NCBI GenBank assembly: GCA_019308925.1
Contig: JAFDHG010000002.1
Span: forward strand, 1-58,520
DNA length: 58,520 nt
Origin: Deltaproteobacteria bacterium
GTDB taxonomy: Bacteria; Desulfobacterota; B13-G15; RBG-16-54-18
Reading direction: 5' to 3'
Shown in pieces: positions 9,041 through 18,790 of the stretch. Position 1 is the first letter of the stretch; each line of letters begins with the position of its first letter. The notes below the pieces were generated by a model. It was not told where the DNA came from and did not search any database. It saw nothing but the letters and a program-made list of their open reading frames with translations. Position numbers and translations under genes: made by a program.

Positions 9041-9867
9041 TGTGCAGAAAGGCAGGTAATTTTTTATTATTTCTGTTTTTAATTTCTCTGGCTGGCATCA
9101 TCTGGGTATGCCCCCTGGTCTCCCAAGATCTAGAGGGTCCCTTTCTGGTCAAGAGGGTGATAGATGGGGATACAATAGTTTTAGAAGATGGGCGTCATCT
9201 CCGTTATCTGGGGATAAATACCCCTGAGCGCGGTGAGCCCTTTTGGAAGGAGGCTAGGGATTACAATGCCCGAATGGTGAAGGGGAGATTGGTGATGTTG
9301 GAGTTTGGGGAGATCAAAAAAGATAAATATGGGCGCACCCTGGCCTATGTCTACATTGGAGGAGAGATGACCAATGCCCAGCTCCTGAAGGTGGGTTTGG
9401 CCCACCTCTTTGTCCTCGAGCCGATACGGCACTACCGTTACTTCCGCAGGCTCCAAGAAGAGGCCAGGGCAAAGGGACTGAGGATCTGGGGCCGAGGTGG
9501 GCCCAAGGGGCCCCTCAAGATCACCCGCCTTAACGCCGATGCCAAAGGTGATGACAGGTACAATCTCAACGGGGAGTATGTAAGGATATGCAACATATCC
9601 CCGAGGTATCTAAACCTCATGGGTTTTTCCCTCTTTGACAGAGAGGGACACAAGTACACCTTCCCCCGAGCCATCCTCCGGCCAGGCTACACCTTACTTC
9701 TCTTTACCGGAGCGGGGAGGGATATGGTGGAAGGGGTGGATCAACTGCGCCTGTACTGGGGCTCAAGCTATCCCATCTGGAACAACAAAGGAGATATCGC
9801 TTCGCTCAGGGACCCCCAGGGGAGGTTGACAGATACCTTTGTATACAAAAAAAGGCGTTACCATTAG
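9037..9867 (+). CDS. Secreted thermonuclease (SNase) with lamin-tail domain
   Basis: This 276-residue protein begins with a signal/anchor (FLLFLFLISLAGIIWVCPL). A staphylococcal-nuclease domain follows at about 30-150: VKRVIDGDTIVLEDG, RYLGINTPERGE and DKYGRTLAYVY carry the catalytic Asp, Arg and Glu pattern. The C-terminal part (about 165-270; NGEYVRICNISPRYLNLMGF...) resembles a lamin-tail domain, often a surface or DNA-binding add-on. The frame is open to 8797, but the 80 residues before ATG 9037 precede the signal peptide and overlap the divergent promoter, so 9037 is preferred. It is likely periplasmic or extracellular. Confidence 0.85.
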   Translation: MMCRKAGNFLLFLFLISLAGIIWVCPLVSQDLEGPFLVKRVIDGDTIVLEDGRHLRYLGINTPERGEPFWKEARDYNARMVKGRLVMLEFGEIKKDKYGRTLAYVYIGGEMTNAQLLKVGLAHLFVLEPIRHYRYFRRLQEEARAKGLRIWGRGGPKGPLKITRLNADAKGDDRYNLNGEYVRICNISPRYLNLMGFSLFDREGHKYTFPRAILRPGYTLLLFTGAGRDMVEGVDQLRLYWGSSYPIWNNKGDIASLRDPQGRLTDTFVYKKRRYH

Positions 9868-10046
9868 AGAATACTATAAAAAAGTGGGACCCGGAGATGA
9901 GATCGTAAAGGTCAGTAAAGAGCTTCGGTATCTCTGGATCAAGGAAAAAGACAAAAAGCCATTGATATTGTATTGATATGGAGCGGTCTTTGTGATATTT
10001 TTTGTTTTTCTGTTTTCGACGCACAAAGTCCGACAGGAGAAGCCGT

Positions 10047-12815
10047 ATGGACTATAAGAAGACCTTGAACCTCCCCCAAACCCCCTTCCCGATGAAGGCA
10101 AACCTACCAAAGAGGGAGCCCGAGATCCTCAAGAGTTGGGAGGAGAAGAGGCTCTATGACGAGATTCTCAAGGCCGCCAGGGGGAGGGAAAAATATATCC
10201 TCCATGATGGGCCCCCTTATGCCAACGGGCACATCCACATGGGGACCGCCCTTAATAAAATCCTGAAGGACATCATCGTCAAGGCCAAATTCATGGCTGG
10301 TTTTGACAGCGTCTATGTCCCTGGTTGGGACTGCCATGGTCTGCCGGTGGAGCATGAGGTGGACAAGATGTTGGGGGGAGACAAAGAGGGGATGAGCAAA
10401 TCCGAGATCAGGAGGCTCTGCCGGGATTATGCCACCAAATTCATCGATATCCAAAGGGGAGAATTTAAGCGGCTGGGGGTCCTTGGAGAATGGGACAACC
10501 CCTACCTCACAATGAACTACGAATACCAGGCCACCATTGTGCGGGAATTCGGGAAGTTTGTGCAGGGAGGTTATCTCTATAAGGGAAAGAAGCCGGTCTA
10601 TTGGTGCGCCACCTGCAAGACCGCCCTAGCCGAGGCTGAGGTGGAATATGCCCCCCACCGTTCCCCCTCCATCTTCGTCAAGTTCCCCATGGTCTCCGAT
10701 CTAGGGGAGATGTACCCCTCCCTGCAAGGGAAAAAGGTCTCGGTGATCATCTGGACCACCACCCCCTGGACCATCCCGGCCAACCTCGCCATCGCCCTTC
10801 ACCCCACCTACAAATATGTGGCGGTCGAGGTGGACAAAGAGGTCTACATAGTGGCTGAGGGCCTGGCGGACATCGTGATGGACACCCTAAGGATCAAGGA
10901 CTACCAGGTGCTGGAGACCTTTCTGGGAGGGGAGCTGGAAGGGTTGAAGTGCCGCCATCCCTTTCTCGACAGGGAGTCGGTCATCATCCTGGCCGATTAC
11001 GTCACCCTCGATGCGGGCACGGGTTGTGTCCATACCGCCCCAGGACACGGCCAGGAGGACTATGAGAGCGGTTTGAAATACGGGTTAGAGATCTATGCCC
11101 CGGTGGACGACAACGGCAAGTTCACCCCAGAGGTGGAATTCTTCGCAGAGGAGTTCGTCTTCGATACCAATCCCCATGTAAACGCAAAGCTGGCCGAGGT
11201 AGGGGCCCTCCTGAAGGAGGAAGAGATGGAACACTCCTACCCCCACTGTTGGCGGTGCAAAAACCCCATCATCTTCCGCTCCACCGAGCAATGGTTCATC
11301 TCCATAGATCACAACGGCTTCAGGGAAAAGGCCCTCAAGGGGATCGAAGAGGTCAAGTGGATCCCCCAATGGGGCAAGGAGAGGATCTACGGTATGGTGG
11401 CCAACCGGCCTGATTGGTGTATCTCCCGCCAAAGGGTCTGGGGGATCCCCATTGTGGCCTTTTACTGCGAGGGGTGCGGTGAGACCCTGTTGAAGAAGGA
11501 CATCATAGATTTTGTGGCCAATAGGTTTGCCCAAGAGGGAGCGGACATCTGGTTTGACGAGTCTGCGCAAAAGCTCTTGCCCCCGGGGACCACGTGCCCT
11601 CACTGCGGGGGGGAGAAATTCCGGAAGGAATCGGACATCCTCGATGTCTGGTTCGACTCGGGGGTGAGCTGGGCCGCGGTCCTGGAGAGGAGGGACGATC
11701 TGAGGTTCCCAGCCGACCTCTATCTGGAGGGGAGCGACCAACACCGAGGGTGGTTCCACTCGTCGCTGCTGGCCGCAGTAGGGGCTAGGGGGGTTCCTCC
11801 CTACACCAGTGTTCTCACCCACGGTTTTGTGGTAGATGGGGAGGGGAAAAAGATGTCCAAGTCGGCGGGGAACGTGGTGGCCCCCGACGAGGTCATCCAA
11901 GGATTCGGGGCGGAGATCCTGAGGTTGTGGGTGGCAGCGGAGGACTACCGGGACGATATAAAGATCTCCCAGGAGATCCTTGACCGACTCACTGAGGCCT
12001 ACCGGAGGATCAGGAACACCTGGAGGTACATGCTGGGCAACCTCTACGACTTCGATCCCCACCTCCACGCCATGCCTTACGAAGAACTTCTGGAGATCGA
12101 CAGATGGATCCTGGACCGCTTTCAGAGGTTGGTGAAGAGGGTATCAAAGGCCTATGAGGAGTTTGAGTTTCACACCATCTATCACTCCGTACACAACTTC
12201 TGCGTGGTAGACCTGAGCTCCCTCTATCTGGACATCCTCAAAGACCGCCTCTACACCTCGTCGTCGTCCTCCCGCAAGAGGAGGTCGGCCCAGAACACCA
12301 TCTATCACATCCTCACAGGGATGGTGAGGATGATGGCCCCCATCCTCTCCTTTACCGCCGAGGAGGTATGGCAACACCTCCCCAAAGAGGGGGGAGAGGA
12401 AGTGAGTGTGCACTTGGCGAGCTTCCCCAAACCGGTGGAAGAGATCCTCGACAAGACCATCGAGGAGAGGTGGGAGAGGTTATGGGAAGTGCGGGAGGAG
12501 GTGACCAAGGCCTTGGAGAAGGCCCGCCAGCAGAAGGTGATCGGCCACCCGCTGGACGCCAAGGTAAGGTTGAAGGCACCAAAAAGGCTCTATGATTTCC
12601 TCCGGGAATTTGGCCCTGAATTGAGGGAGATATTTATCGTCTCACAGGTGGAGCTGGTTGGCGACAGGGGCTCCGCCGAGCTGACGGTGGAGGTAGGGCG
12701 GGCAGACGGAGAAAAGTGCCAGCGGTGCTGGGTCTATGATAAGAGCGTGGGGACGAACAAAGAACACCCTGAGATCTGCCAGCGCTGCCTCCGGACAATC
12801 AAGGGCGAGGAATGA
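10047..12815 (+). CDS. ileS: Isoleucyl-tRNA synthetase
   Basis: This charges tRNA-Ile and edits valine. It is 922 residues from ATG 10047, which follows CAGGAGAAGCCGT; the open frame upstream to 10002 lacks conservation. Motifs: class I HIGH box in [21 protein letters not shown] (about 55-75), editing-domain [10 protein letters not shown] and [28 protein letters not shown] near 600, and a C-terminal zinc site CQRCW...CQRC. It heads the run ileS-lspA-lgt-def-fmt and overlaps lspA by four bases (ATGA). The ileS-lspA pairing is common in bacteria. Confidence 0.97.
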   Translation: MDYKKTLNLPQTPFPMKANLPKREPEILKSWEEKRLYDEILKAARGREKYILHDGPPYANGHIHMGTALNKILKDIIVKAKFMAGFDSVYVPGWDCHGLPVEHEVDKMLGGDKEGMSKSEIRRLCRDYATKFIDIQRGEFKRLGVLGEWDNPYLTMNYEYQATIVREFGKFVQGGYLYKGKKPVYWCATCKTALAEAEVEYAPHRSPSIFVKFPMVSDLGEMYPSLQGKKVSVIIWTTTPWTIPANLAIALHPTYKYVAVEVDKEVYIVAEGLADIVMDTLRIKDYQVLETFLGGELEGLKCRHPFLDRESVIILADYVTLDAGTGCVHTAPGHGQEDYESGLKYGLEIYAPVDDNGKFTPEVEFFAEEFVFDTNPHVNAKLAEVGALLKEEEMEHSYPHCWRCKNPIIFRSTEQWFISIDHNGFREKALKGIEEVKWIPQWGKERIYGMVANRPDWCISRQRVWGIPIVAFYCEGCGETLLKKDIIDFVANRFAQEGADIWFDESAQKLLPPGTTCPHCGGEKFRKESDILDVWFDSGVSWAAVLERRDDLRFPADLYLEGSDQHRGWFHSSLLAAVGARGVPPYTSVLTHGFVVDGEGKKMSKSAGNVVAPDEVIQGFGAEILRLWVAAEDYRDDIKISQEILDRLTEAYRRIRNTWRYMLGNLYDFDPHLHAMPYEELLEIDRWILDRFQRLVKRVSKAYEEFEFHTIYHSVHNFCVVDLSSLYLDILKDRLYTSSSSSRKRRSAQNTIYHILTGMVRMMAPILSFTAEEVWQHLPKEGGEEVSVHLASFPKPVEEILDKTIEERWERLWEVREEVTKALEKARQQKVIGHPLDAKVRLKAPKRLYDFLREFGPELREIFIVSQVELVGDRGSAELTVEVGRADGEKCQRCWVYDKSVGTNKEHPEICQRCLRTIKGEE

Positions 12816-13306
12816 TGAAGAGGAAGTATCGGATCCTATTGGTTGTCTTTGTCTTCCTCCTCGCCCTGGATCAGGGGAGCAAGCTCTATATCGAGCGCCA
12901 TTTCCCCCTCCATCAACCCAGGGAGGCCATCAAGGGGGTCCTGAACATCACCCATGTACTGAACAGGGGGGCCGCCTTTGGCCTGATGGCAGACCGCCAG
13001 GGTTTCTCCTACCTCTTTGTCATCATCTCTTTTGTGGCCATGGTCCTCATCCTCTATTATTTCCGCAGGATCGAAGAGGGGGACCTGTGGGCCCCCTTCT
13101 GCCTCTCCCTCATCTTTACAGGGGCAATGGGAAACCTGGTCGACCGCTTTCGTCTCGGGGGCGTGGTAGACTTCCTCGATTTCCATTACAAAGGGTGGCA
13201 CTGGCCCGCCTTTAACGTGGCGGATGTCTCCATCACCATCGGGGTACTCTTGCTGGCTCTAAAGATCCTGTGGGGAGGGAAAAAGGCCGCCAAAGGAGAG
13301 GGATGA
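12812..13306 (+). CDS. lspA: Lipoprotein signal peptidase (signal peptidase II)
   Basis: This inner-membrane aspartyl protease cleaves prolipoprotein signal peptides. It is 164 residues with four membrane segments. The family blocks are LDQGSK (20-24), [29 protein letters not shown] (catalytic D120) and [10 protein letters not shown] (catalytic D138). The start overlaps the ileS stop as ATGA. lgt begins right after it, so the two successive lipoprotein-maturation enzymes are adjacent. Confidence 0.96.
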   Translation: MMKRKYRILLVVFVFLLALDQGSKLYIERHFPLHQPREAIKGVLNITHVLNRGAAFGLMADRQGFSYLFVIISFVAMVLILYYFRRIEEGDLWAPFCLSLIFTGAMGNLVDRFRLGGVVDFLDFHYKGWHWPAFNVADVSITIGVLLLALKILWGGKKAAKGEG

Positions 13307-13307
13307 A

Positions 13308-14069
13308 ATGCATCCCGTACTCCTAACTATCGGGAGATTCCATATCTACACCTATGGGGTCATGGTCGCCCTCGGTCTCTTGATAGGGGTATTTTTGGCG
13401 AGGCAGCAGGCAGCAAGGGAGGGGATCGACCCAGACAAGATCATCGATATCGCCTTTTACGTCCTGTTGGCCGCCCTGATCGGCTCTCGCCTCCTGTTTG
13501 TGCTCATGAACCTCCAGGAGTACTCATATGATCCAATAAAGGCGCTCAAGATATGGGAGGGGGGATTGGTCTTTTACGGTGGTCTCCTGCCTGCCGTGGC
13601 AATAGGTCTCTGGTATATCAAGAGGATCGGACTTCCCCTCTGGCAGGTAGCAGATATCTTCGCCCCCTCTGTTGCCATCGGGCACGCCATCGGCAGGATA
13701 GGGTGCTTCTGCGCAGGTTGCTGTTATGGTAATGCCTGCTTACTACCCTGGGCCGTTACCTTCAAAGACCCTCAAAGTCTGGCCCCTTTGGGAATTCCCC
13801 TCCACCCCACACAACTCTACAGCTCCGTAACCCTCTTTTTGATCTTCGCCTTTCTCATCTTCTTGCGCCGCAGGAAGAAGTTTCACGGGGAGATCTTATG
13901 GTCGTATACCCTTGTCTATTCTATCGTGCGCTTTCTGTTGGAGTTCCTGCGGGGCGACCCTCGTGGCAGCGTGCTTGGAGGGCTGCTTTCCACCACCCAG
14001 GCCATCGGGATTCCCTTAGCTGGAATCTCGGTATTTATGTTATTATATTTAAGAAAAAGAGGTCTATAG
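13308..14069 (+). CDS. lgt: Phosphatidylglycerol-prolipoprotein diacylglyceryl transferase
   Basis: This catalyses the first step of lipoprotein maturation, adding diacylglycerol to the lipobox Cys. It is a 253-residue polytopic membrane protein. Visible signatures are FHIYTYGVMVALG at the start, GGLVFYGGLLP, the Lgt signature region IGHAIGRIGCFCAGCCYG, PTQLYSS and a RFLLEFLRGD stretch. It starts one base after the lspA stop, with AAAGGAGAGG upstream. Confidence 0.95.
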   Translation: MHPVLLTIGRFHIYTYGVMVALGLLIGVFLARQQAAREGIDPDKIIDIAFYVLLAALIGSRLLFVLMNLQEYSYDPIKALKIWEGGLVFYGGLLPAVAIGLWYIKRIGLPLWQVADIFAPSVAIGHAIGRIGCFCAGCCYGNACLLPWAVTFKDPQSLAPLGIPLHPTQLYSSVTLFLIFAFLIFLRRRKKFHGEILWSYTLVYSIVRFLLEFLRGDPRGSVLGGLLSTTQAIGIPLAGISVFMLLYLRKRGL

Positions 14070-14073
14070 AGAG

Positions 14074-14613
14074 ATGCCCGTCGCCAAGATAGTCATATAC
14101 CCTGACCCGATCCTGCGGGCCAAGGCCAAAAAGATCGAGAACATCGATGGGCGGGTGGTCCACCTGGCCGAGGAGATGGCGGAGACCATGTACGCCGCCC
14201 CTGGCGTTGGTCTGGCTGCCCCGCAGGTGGGTGTGTCCGAAAGACTCATCATCGTGGACGTCAGGCACCCAGAGGGGGAAAAGGAGCTCATCACCTTGAT
14301 CAACCCGGAGATCCTGGAGGTGGAGGGAAAGGTCATTGGGGAGGAGGGCTGCCTGAGCGTGCCCGGGGTCAGTGAGAAGGTCACCAGGGCCGAGAGGGTG
14401 CTAGTGCGAGGTTATGACCCCAATGAGCAACAGAGGGAGATCGAGGCCGAGGGGCTCCTGGCCGTTGCCCTGCAGCATGAGATCGACCACCTGGAGGGAA
14501 TCCTCTTTATCGACAGGCTTAGCCGCCTGAAGAAGGAGATCATCCAGCGGAAGATGCGCAAGATGATGCGGAAGGGTCTGAAGACCGGGGAAGGGGATTA
14601 TAGATTATTCTAG
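14074..14613 (+). CDS. def: Peptide deformylase
   Basis: This removes the formyl group from nascent N-formylmethionine. It is 179 residues with all three motifs: GVGLAAPQVG (44-53), EGCLSVPGV (zinc ligand C93) and QHEIDHLEGILF (H135, E136, H139). It sits directly before fmt, which does the opposite reaction on tRNA; def-fmt is a standard pair. The gap to lgt is 4 bases and to fmt 5 bases. Confidence 0.96.
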   Translation: MPVAKIVIYPDPILRAKAKKIENIDGRVVHLAEEMAETMYAAPGVGLAAPQVGVSERLIIVDVRHPEGEKELITLINPEILEVEGKVIGEEGCLSVPGVSEKVTRAERVLVRGYDPNEQQREIEAEGLLAVALQHEIDHLEGILFIDRLSRLKKEIIQRKMRKMMRKGLKTGEGDYRLF

Positions 14614-14618
14614 GAAGA

Positions 14619-15557
14619 ATGGACTCAGGAGGAAAAAGGTTACGGGTGGTCTTTATGGGGACCGCCCCCTTTGCCCTCCCCACGTTGAGGGCCCTGGCCG
14701 CTTCTGAAAAGGTAGTTGCAGTGGTTACTCAGCCCGACCGCCCTCGGGGGAGGGGGAGGAAGGTTTTGCCCCCTCCAGTAAAGGAACACGCCGTTGATCT
14801 AGGTCTCCCAATCCTGCAGCCAGAGCGGGTGAAGGAGCAAGATTTTATCGCCCTTTTGGAGGAATTGCAGCCGGAGTTGATTATAGTGGCCGCCTTCGGC
14901 CAGATCTTGCCCCCTGCTGTATTGGAGGTACCTCACCTGGGGTGCGTAAACGTGCATCCATCTTTGCTGCCCAACTACAGAGGAGCTGCCCCAATCAATT
15001 GGGCCATCATCAACGGAGAGACCAGGACAGGAGTGACCACCTACCTCATGGATGAGGGGATGGATACGGGCGCAATCCTCATGGCCCAGGAGGTGGAAAT
15101 CAGAAGGGACGAAACGGCCCAGGAGCTCGGCGAGAGGCTGGCCGAATTGGGGGGGGGACTATTGTTGGAGACCATAAAAGGGCTGAAGGAAGGAGCCCTG
15201 CAGCCGACCTCCCAAGATGAAAAAGAGGCCTCTTATGCCCCTATATTAAAAAAAGAGGACGGCCTGATCCATTGGGAGGGGGAGGCACCCCAGATCAGGA
15301 ACCAGATACGGGGGATGATCCCCTGGCCCGTCGCCTTTACCTTTTTGGGGGGGAAGAGGATGAAGATCTACGGGGCAAGGATAGGGGACGGCAAGGGTGC
15401 CCCAGGGCAGATTATATCCCTGGATGTTGGGATAGAGGTGGCCTGCGGCAAGCGCTCTTTGCTCATAGAGGAGCTCCAAATAGAGGGGGGCAGGAGGATG
15501 GGGTGGAAGGAGTTTGCCCGGGGCCACCGATTGACCCTTGGGGAGAGATTGGGGTAA
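14619..15557 (+). CDS. fmt: Methionyl-tRNA formyltransferase
   Basis: This formylates initiator Met-tRNA using 10-formyl-tetrahydrofolate. It is 312 residues. The N-terminal domain starts LRVVFMGTAPFALPTL. The formyltransferase signature is intact: HPSLLPNYRGAAPINWAI...TGVTTYLMDEGMDTGAIL, with the catalytic Asn-His-Asp arrangement. The C-terminal OB-like domain begins near residue 205 (APILKKEDGLIHWEG). AGGAAGA precedes the ATG. It is followed by an unusual repeat-rich gap before htpX. Confidence 0.96.
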   Translation: MDSGGKRLRVVFMGTAPFALPTLRALAASEKVVAVVTQPDRPRGRGRKVLPPPVKEHAVDLGLPILQPERVKEQDFIALLEELQPELIIVAAFGQILPPAVLEVPHLGCVNVHPSLLPNYRGAAPINWAIINGETRTGVTTYLMDEGMDTGAILMAQEVEIRRDETAQELGERLAELGGGLLLETIKGLKEGALQPTSQDEKEASYAPILKKEDGLIHWEGEAPQIRNQIRGMIPWPVAFTFLGGKRMKIYGARIGDGKGAPGQIISLDVGIEVACGKRSLLIEELQIEGGRRMGWKEFARGHRLTLGERLG

Positions 15558-15569
15558 AATGAAAAAGAT

Positions 15570-15650
15570 CTGAAGATTCCAGGGGCCAAGGGGTTCAGTG
15601 GTCGAGTGAAATGCACTAGGATCCTAGAATCCTTCATTTCGAATCCTTGA
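15570..15650. repeat. Degenerate 'CCTTGAATCC'-type intergenic repeat tract
   Basis: Between fmt and htpX is an imperfect tract built from words such as CCAAGGGGTTC, GTCGAGTGAAATGC, GGATCCTAGAATCC and CGAATCCTTGAA, including the palindrome CTAGGATCCTAG. Comparable tracts are familiar from Desulfobacterota intergenic DNA, but no function is known to me. It is not a tRNA despite a T-arm-like TTCGAATCC. Confidence 0.4.
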
Positions 15651-15716
15651 AGCCTTTTTAGCAACTTTTTTGGAGAAAAGCCTAAAACCATATCTAAGGG
15701 AAAGGAGGTAAAAGGT

Positions 15717-16568
15717 ATGAACCAGGTGAAGACTTATGTCCTAATGGTGCTACTCACCATCCTCCTGGTCTGGATTGGGAGTCTGCTGGGGGGGCGCAAC
15801 GGGGCCATCTTCGCCTTGATCCTGGCCGCTGTGATGAACTTCAGTGTGTATTGGTTCAGCGACCGTATCGTACTCAAGATGTATCGTGCACAAGAAGCGA
15901 CAGAGGCCGAGGTCCCAGGGCTCCACAGGATAGTGAGGGAGCTGGCCCAGCGGGGCGGGCTTCCCATGCCCAAGGTCTACATCATCCCAAACGATGCCCC
16001 TAATGCCTTTGCTACGGGGAGAAACCCCCAACACGCAGCAGTAGCAGTGACCACGGGGATCATGCGGCTGTTAAACGAGGATGAGTTGAAGGGGGTCCTG
16101 GGGCATGAGCTCTCTCACATCCGCCACCGGGACATCCTCATCGGGACCATTGCCGCCACCATCGCTGGGGCCATCAGCTTTATCGCCAGCATGGCCCGCT
16201 GGAGCGCCATCTTCGGCGGCTTTGGCGATGACAGGGAGGGGGGAGGTGTGGCCAACCTCATCGCCGTCCTGCTCCTCACCACCCTCGCCTCCTTCGCCGC
16301 CATCCTCATCCAGATGGCCATCTCCAGATCCAGGGAGTACCACGCTGATGAAGGAGGGGCCCGGCTTGCCGGCAACCCCCTCTACCTGGCTAGGGCGTTG
16401 GCCAAGCTGGACGCTGGGGCCAAGAGAATCCCCATGAAGGTCAACCCCTCCACCGCCCACATGCTTATCGTCAACCCCTTAAAGGGTGGCGGGGTTCAGA
16501 GACTCTTCAGCACCCACCCCCCCATAGAGGAGCGCATCAGGAGATTGGAGGCGATGGCCGGCCGCTAA
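15717..16568 (+). CDS. htpX: Membrane zinc metalloprotease HtpX (M48)
   Basis: This inner-membrane protease takes part in quality control of membrane proteins. It is 283 residues. Two N-terminal membrane segments occupy about 7-47. The zinc motif is HELSH at 130-134, with the third ligand Glu in EYHADEGGA near 203. The C-terminal [16 protein letters not shown] is typical. AGGAGG precedes the ATG. The stop codon overlaps the rsmB start (TAATG). Confidence 0.95.
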   Translation: MNQVKTYVLMVLLTILLVWIGSLLGGRNGAIFALILAAVMNFSVYWFSDRIVLKMYRAQEATEAEVPGLHRIVRELAQRGGLPMPKVYIIPNDAPNAFATGRNPQHAAVAVTTGIMRLLNEDELKGVLGHELSHIRHRDILIGTIAATIAGAISFIASMARWSAIFGGFGDDREGGGVANLIAVLLLTTLASFAAILIQMAISRSREYHADEGGARLAGNPLYLARALAKLDAGAKRIPMKVNPSTAHMLIVNPLKGGGVQRLFSTHPPIEERIRRLEAMAGR

Positions 16569-17914
16569 TGGATCGAGCGCGCACAAAGGCCCTAGAGGTA
16601 TTGATCCGCTGGGAGAAGAGGGGGTCCCTGATGGACCCCCTCTTTGATGGGCTGGTGATGGAGGACCCCCTGCTTAGGGATCTGGACAAGGCCTTTGTGC
16701 GGGAGATTGTCTACGGGGTGCTGCGGTGGCAGGGGAGGCTTGATTGGATTATCTCGGCCTATTCCCGCATCAGGCCCCAAAGAATAGAGCGTGCCGTGAT
16801 CTGCATCCTGAGGATGGGGATCTATCAGTTGCTGTTCATGGATCGGGTCCCCTCTCACGCCGCCGTCGATGAGGCGGCGAAGCTGGCCAAGGAGATGGGG
16901 AGAGAAGACCTCGTTCCCTTTGTCAATGGGATATTGCGGGGGATCGCCGAGGGCAGAAAGGAAGTCTCCTTTCCAGATCTTAAGACCGACCCCCTACACC
17001 ATATCTCCCTCTACTACTCCCATCCCGGCTGGATGGTGCGCCGATGGATCAATCAGTGGGGTGTGGAGGAAACCATCGCCCTGTGCCAGGCCAATAATCA
17101 GATCCCCCCTTTTACAATAAGGGTCAATACCTTAAAAGGAAGCCGTAAAGAGGCCATCCAACGGCTGCAGGGCGAGGGGGTGGAGGCACGACCCACCCCC
17201 TTTTGCCCAATGGGTCTTATCCTCAGCAATCCTCCTCCCCTGGCCAAATGGGGGCCCTTTCAGGAGGGTTGGTTTCAGGTCCAGGATGAGGCCTCACAGC
17301 TCGTCTCCTGCATCCTGGGCCCTCAACCCGGGGAGAGGGCCCTGGACATCTGCGCCGCCCCCGGGGGCAAGACCACCCACCTGGCCCAAATGATGAAGGA
17401 TCAGGGGGAAATCGTGGCCGTGGATGTAAGTTCAGCCAAGCTCTCACTGCTGCAAGGGAACTGCCGACGATTGGGGATCTCCATGATAAAGGCCATGGCC
17501 CTGGACGCGGCATCTCCCCTCCCCTTCCCCCCTGAGTCCTTCGATAGGGTCTTGGTCGATGTCCCCTGCACGGGTCTGGGGACCCTGAGGAGGAACCCCG
17601 ATGGAAAGTGGAGGGTCAAGGAGGCAGACGTCCCCCGCCTGCAGAAGGTCCAGAGGAAGATCCTGACACAGGCAGCCCCCATGGTAAAGAAAGGAGGGGT
17701 CTTGGTCTATAGCACCTGTACACTCACCCCGGAGGAGAACAAAGGGGTGGTCGAACCCTTTCTGTCCGATCAAAAGGAGTTTCGCATCGAGGGTGTTTCC
17801 CCTTTTCTCCCCTCTGGCTGTGAGAGCTTGGTGGATGAAAGAGAATATTTCCTTACCCTCCCCCATTGCCACGGTACTGACGGCTTCTTTGCCGCCCGGA
17901 TGAGGAGGGAATAA
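16568..17914 (+). CDS. rsmB: 16S rRNA (cytosine967-C5)-methyltransferase
   Basis: This is an RNA m5C methyltransferase of the Sun/RsmB family. It is 448 residues. The N-terminal NusB-like RNA-binding domain (about 1-150, RARTKALEVL...VNGILRG) is followed by the SAM-dependent domain. DICAAPGGKTTHLAQ (from about 260) binds SAM, VLVDVPCTGLGTLRRNPD carries one of the two cysteines, and YSTCTLTPEEN (near 383) the other. It is translationally coupled to htpX. Confidence 0.94.
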   Translation: MDRARTKALEVLIRWEKRGSLMDPLFDGLVMEDPLLRDLDKAFVREIVYGVLRWQGRLDWIISAYSRIRPQRIERAVICILRMGIYQLLFMDRVPSHAAVDEAAKLAKEMGREDLVPFVNGILRGIAEGRKEVSFPDLKTDPLHHISLYYSHPGWMVRRWINQWGVEETIALCQANNQIPPFTIRVNTLKGSRKEAIQRLQGEGVEARPTPFCPMGLILSNPPPLAKWGPFQEGWFQVQDEASQLVSCILGPQPGERALDICAAPGGKTTHLAQMMKDQGEIVAVDVSSAKLSLLQGNCRRLGISMIKAMALDAASPLPFPPESFDRVLVDVPCTGLGTLRRNPDGKWRVKEADVPRLQKVQRKILTQAAPMVKKGGVLVYSTCTLTPEENKGVVEPFLSDQKEFRIEGVSPFLPSGCESLVDEREYFLTLPHCHGTDGFFAARMRRE

Positions 17915-17935
17915 AATCTCGCACTTATGATATTA

Positions 17936-17981
17936 AGGTGGTATATATAAACCAGTTCGGATATGAACGAGTTATCGGAAA
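17936..17981. repeat. 46-bp direct repeat, left copy (R1)
   Basis: This sequence matches 21071-21116 at 41 of 46 positions and lies in the leader of trmO, 24 bases before its ATG. The invariant core is CCAGTTCGGATATGAACGAG, which contains GTTC-N6-GAAC. The copy in front of the OLD gene has the same position relative to its gene. It could be a shared operator, a recombination scar or a mobile-element footprint. Confidence 0.75.
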
Positions 17982-18005
17982 TTGCATGTCTAGAGGGATA
18001 AAATT

Positions 18006-18491
18006 ATGAATGAGATAACGTACAAGCCAATTGGAGTCATTCATTCTCCTTTTAAAGAACCCAAAGGAACACCTATACAACCTGCAGGTGCCGAGGGTAT
18101 CGATGGAAGAGTTGAGGTGTTTCCAGAATATGCTGAAGGCTTAAAAGATGTTGAAGGATTTTCTCACCTTATTTTGATATACCACTTTCATTTATCTAAG
18201 GGGGTGTCCTTAACAGTGAAGCCATTTATGGACAGCGAAGTGCACGGAGTCTTTGCAATGCGAGGCCCAAGTAGACCGAATCCAATAGGCATCTCGGTGG
18301 TGCGTCTTGTCAGGATTGAAGGGAACATACTCCATATTCAAGATGTAGATATTGTAGATGGGACTCCCCTTTTGGATATCAAGCCTTATGTACCAGAATT
18401 CGACACAAGAGAGGCAAAGAAAACAGGGTGGCTTGAGAAAAATGTGCATAGACTTTCAGCATCAAAAGATGATGGGAGATTCATAGAATGA
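18006..18491 (+). CDS. trmO: tRNA (N6-threonylcarbamoyladenosine37-N6)-methyltransferase
   Basis: This TsaA/TrmO-family enzyme methylates t6A37 of certain tRNAs. It is 161 residues. The family motifs are PIGVIHSPF at the start, GLKDVEGFSHLILIYHFH, the highly conserved RGPSRPNPIGISVVRLV, and DGTPLLDIKPYVPEFD. Codon use is more AT-rich than in the upstream core genes. The leader holds repeat copy R1. Confidence 0.93.
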   Translation: MNEITYKPIGVIHSPFKEPKGTPIQPAGAEGIDGRVEVFPEYAEGLKDVEGFSHLILIYHFHLSKGVSLTVKPFMDSEVHGVFAMRGPSRPNPIGISVVRLVRIEGNILHIQDVDIVDGTPLLDIKPYVPEFDTREAKKTGWLEKNVHRLSASKDDGRFIE

Positions 18492-18516
18492 TTTGCTGTG
18501 CGAAATCGCCTTTTAA

Positions 18517-18663
18517 AAAATAATAGAAGGAGATTACTATGGAATCCTATCCTGCAATGACCATCACATGAAAGAAAATGAAATAGTGTCTAAGGTAACA
18601 AATAGAGGGTTGTTTAGGTTATCGAGAAAAGGCAAAAGAACATATACTTTCTTAAAAGAGTAA
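18517..18663 (+). other. Short ORF or gene remnant with two overlapping start options
   Basis: An open frame ending at TAA 18661-18663 encodes a Lys/Arg-rich tail (ENEIVSKVTNRGLFRLSRKG...). ATG 18568 would give 31 residues. A second ATG at 18539, with a very good AAGGAG site, reads a ten-codon peptide ending TGA at 18569-18571, overlapping that ATG. This is either a coupled pair of tiny ORFs or a frameshifted remnant of a winged-helix-like C-terminus. I do not recognise the family. Confidence 0.3.
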
Positions 18664-18740
18664 TAGTAATGGGCGACTTTGCACTTCACAAAGCCCGAAA
18701 CCCTTAGGCGAGATGGCGGTCTAAAAGGAATCCAAAAGTA

Positions 18741-18770
18741 TTACCAAATAGTTTAAAATTTTTGTATAAT
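18741..18770 (+). promoter_or_regulatory. Promoter of sixA
   Basis: TATAAT (18765-18770) is an exact -10 box. TTACCA (18741-18746) is a four-of-six match to the -35 box, with an 18-base spacer. The sixA start codon is about 20 bases downstream. Confidence 0.65.
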
Positions 18771-18790
18771 CTAGTTGCGATAAGGAGGTG

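Noticed and set aside
11085-12068. Long open frame of 327 codons on the minus strand
   Set aside because: It lies entirely antisense to ileS, whose motifs are unmistakable; the translation is Pro/Gly/His-rich as expected of a shadow frame in GC-rich codons.
15630-15660. TTCGAATCC resembling a tRNA T-arm
   Set aside because: No acceptor, D-arm or anticodon arm can be folded around it; it belongs to a degenerate intergenic repeat.
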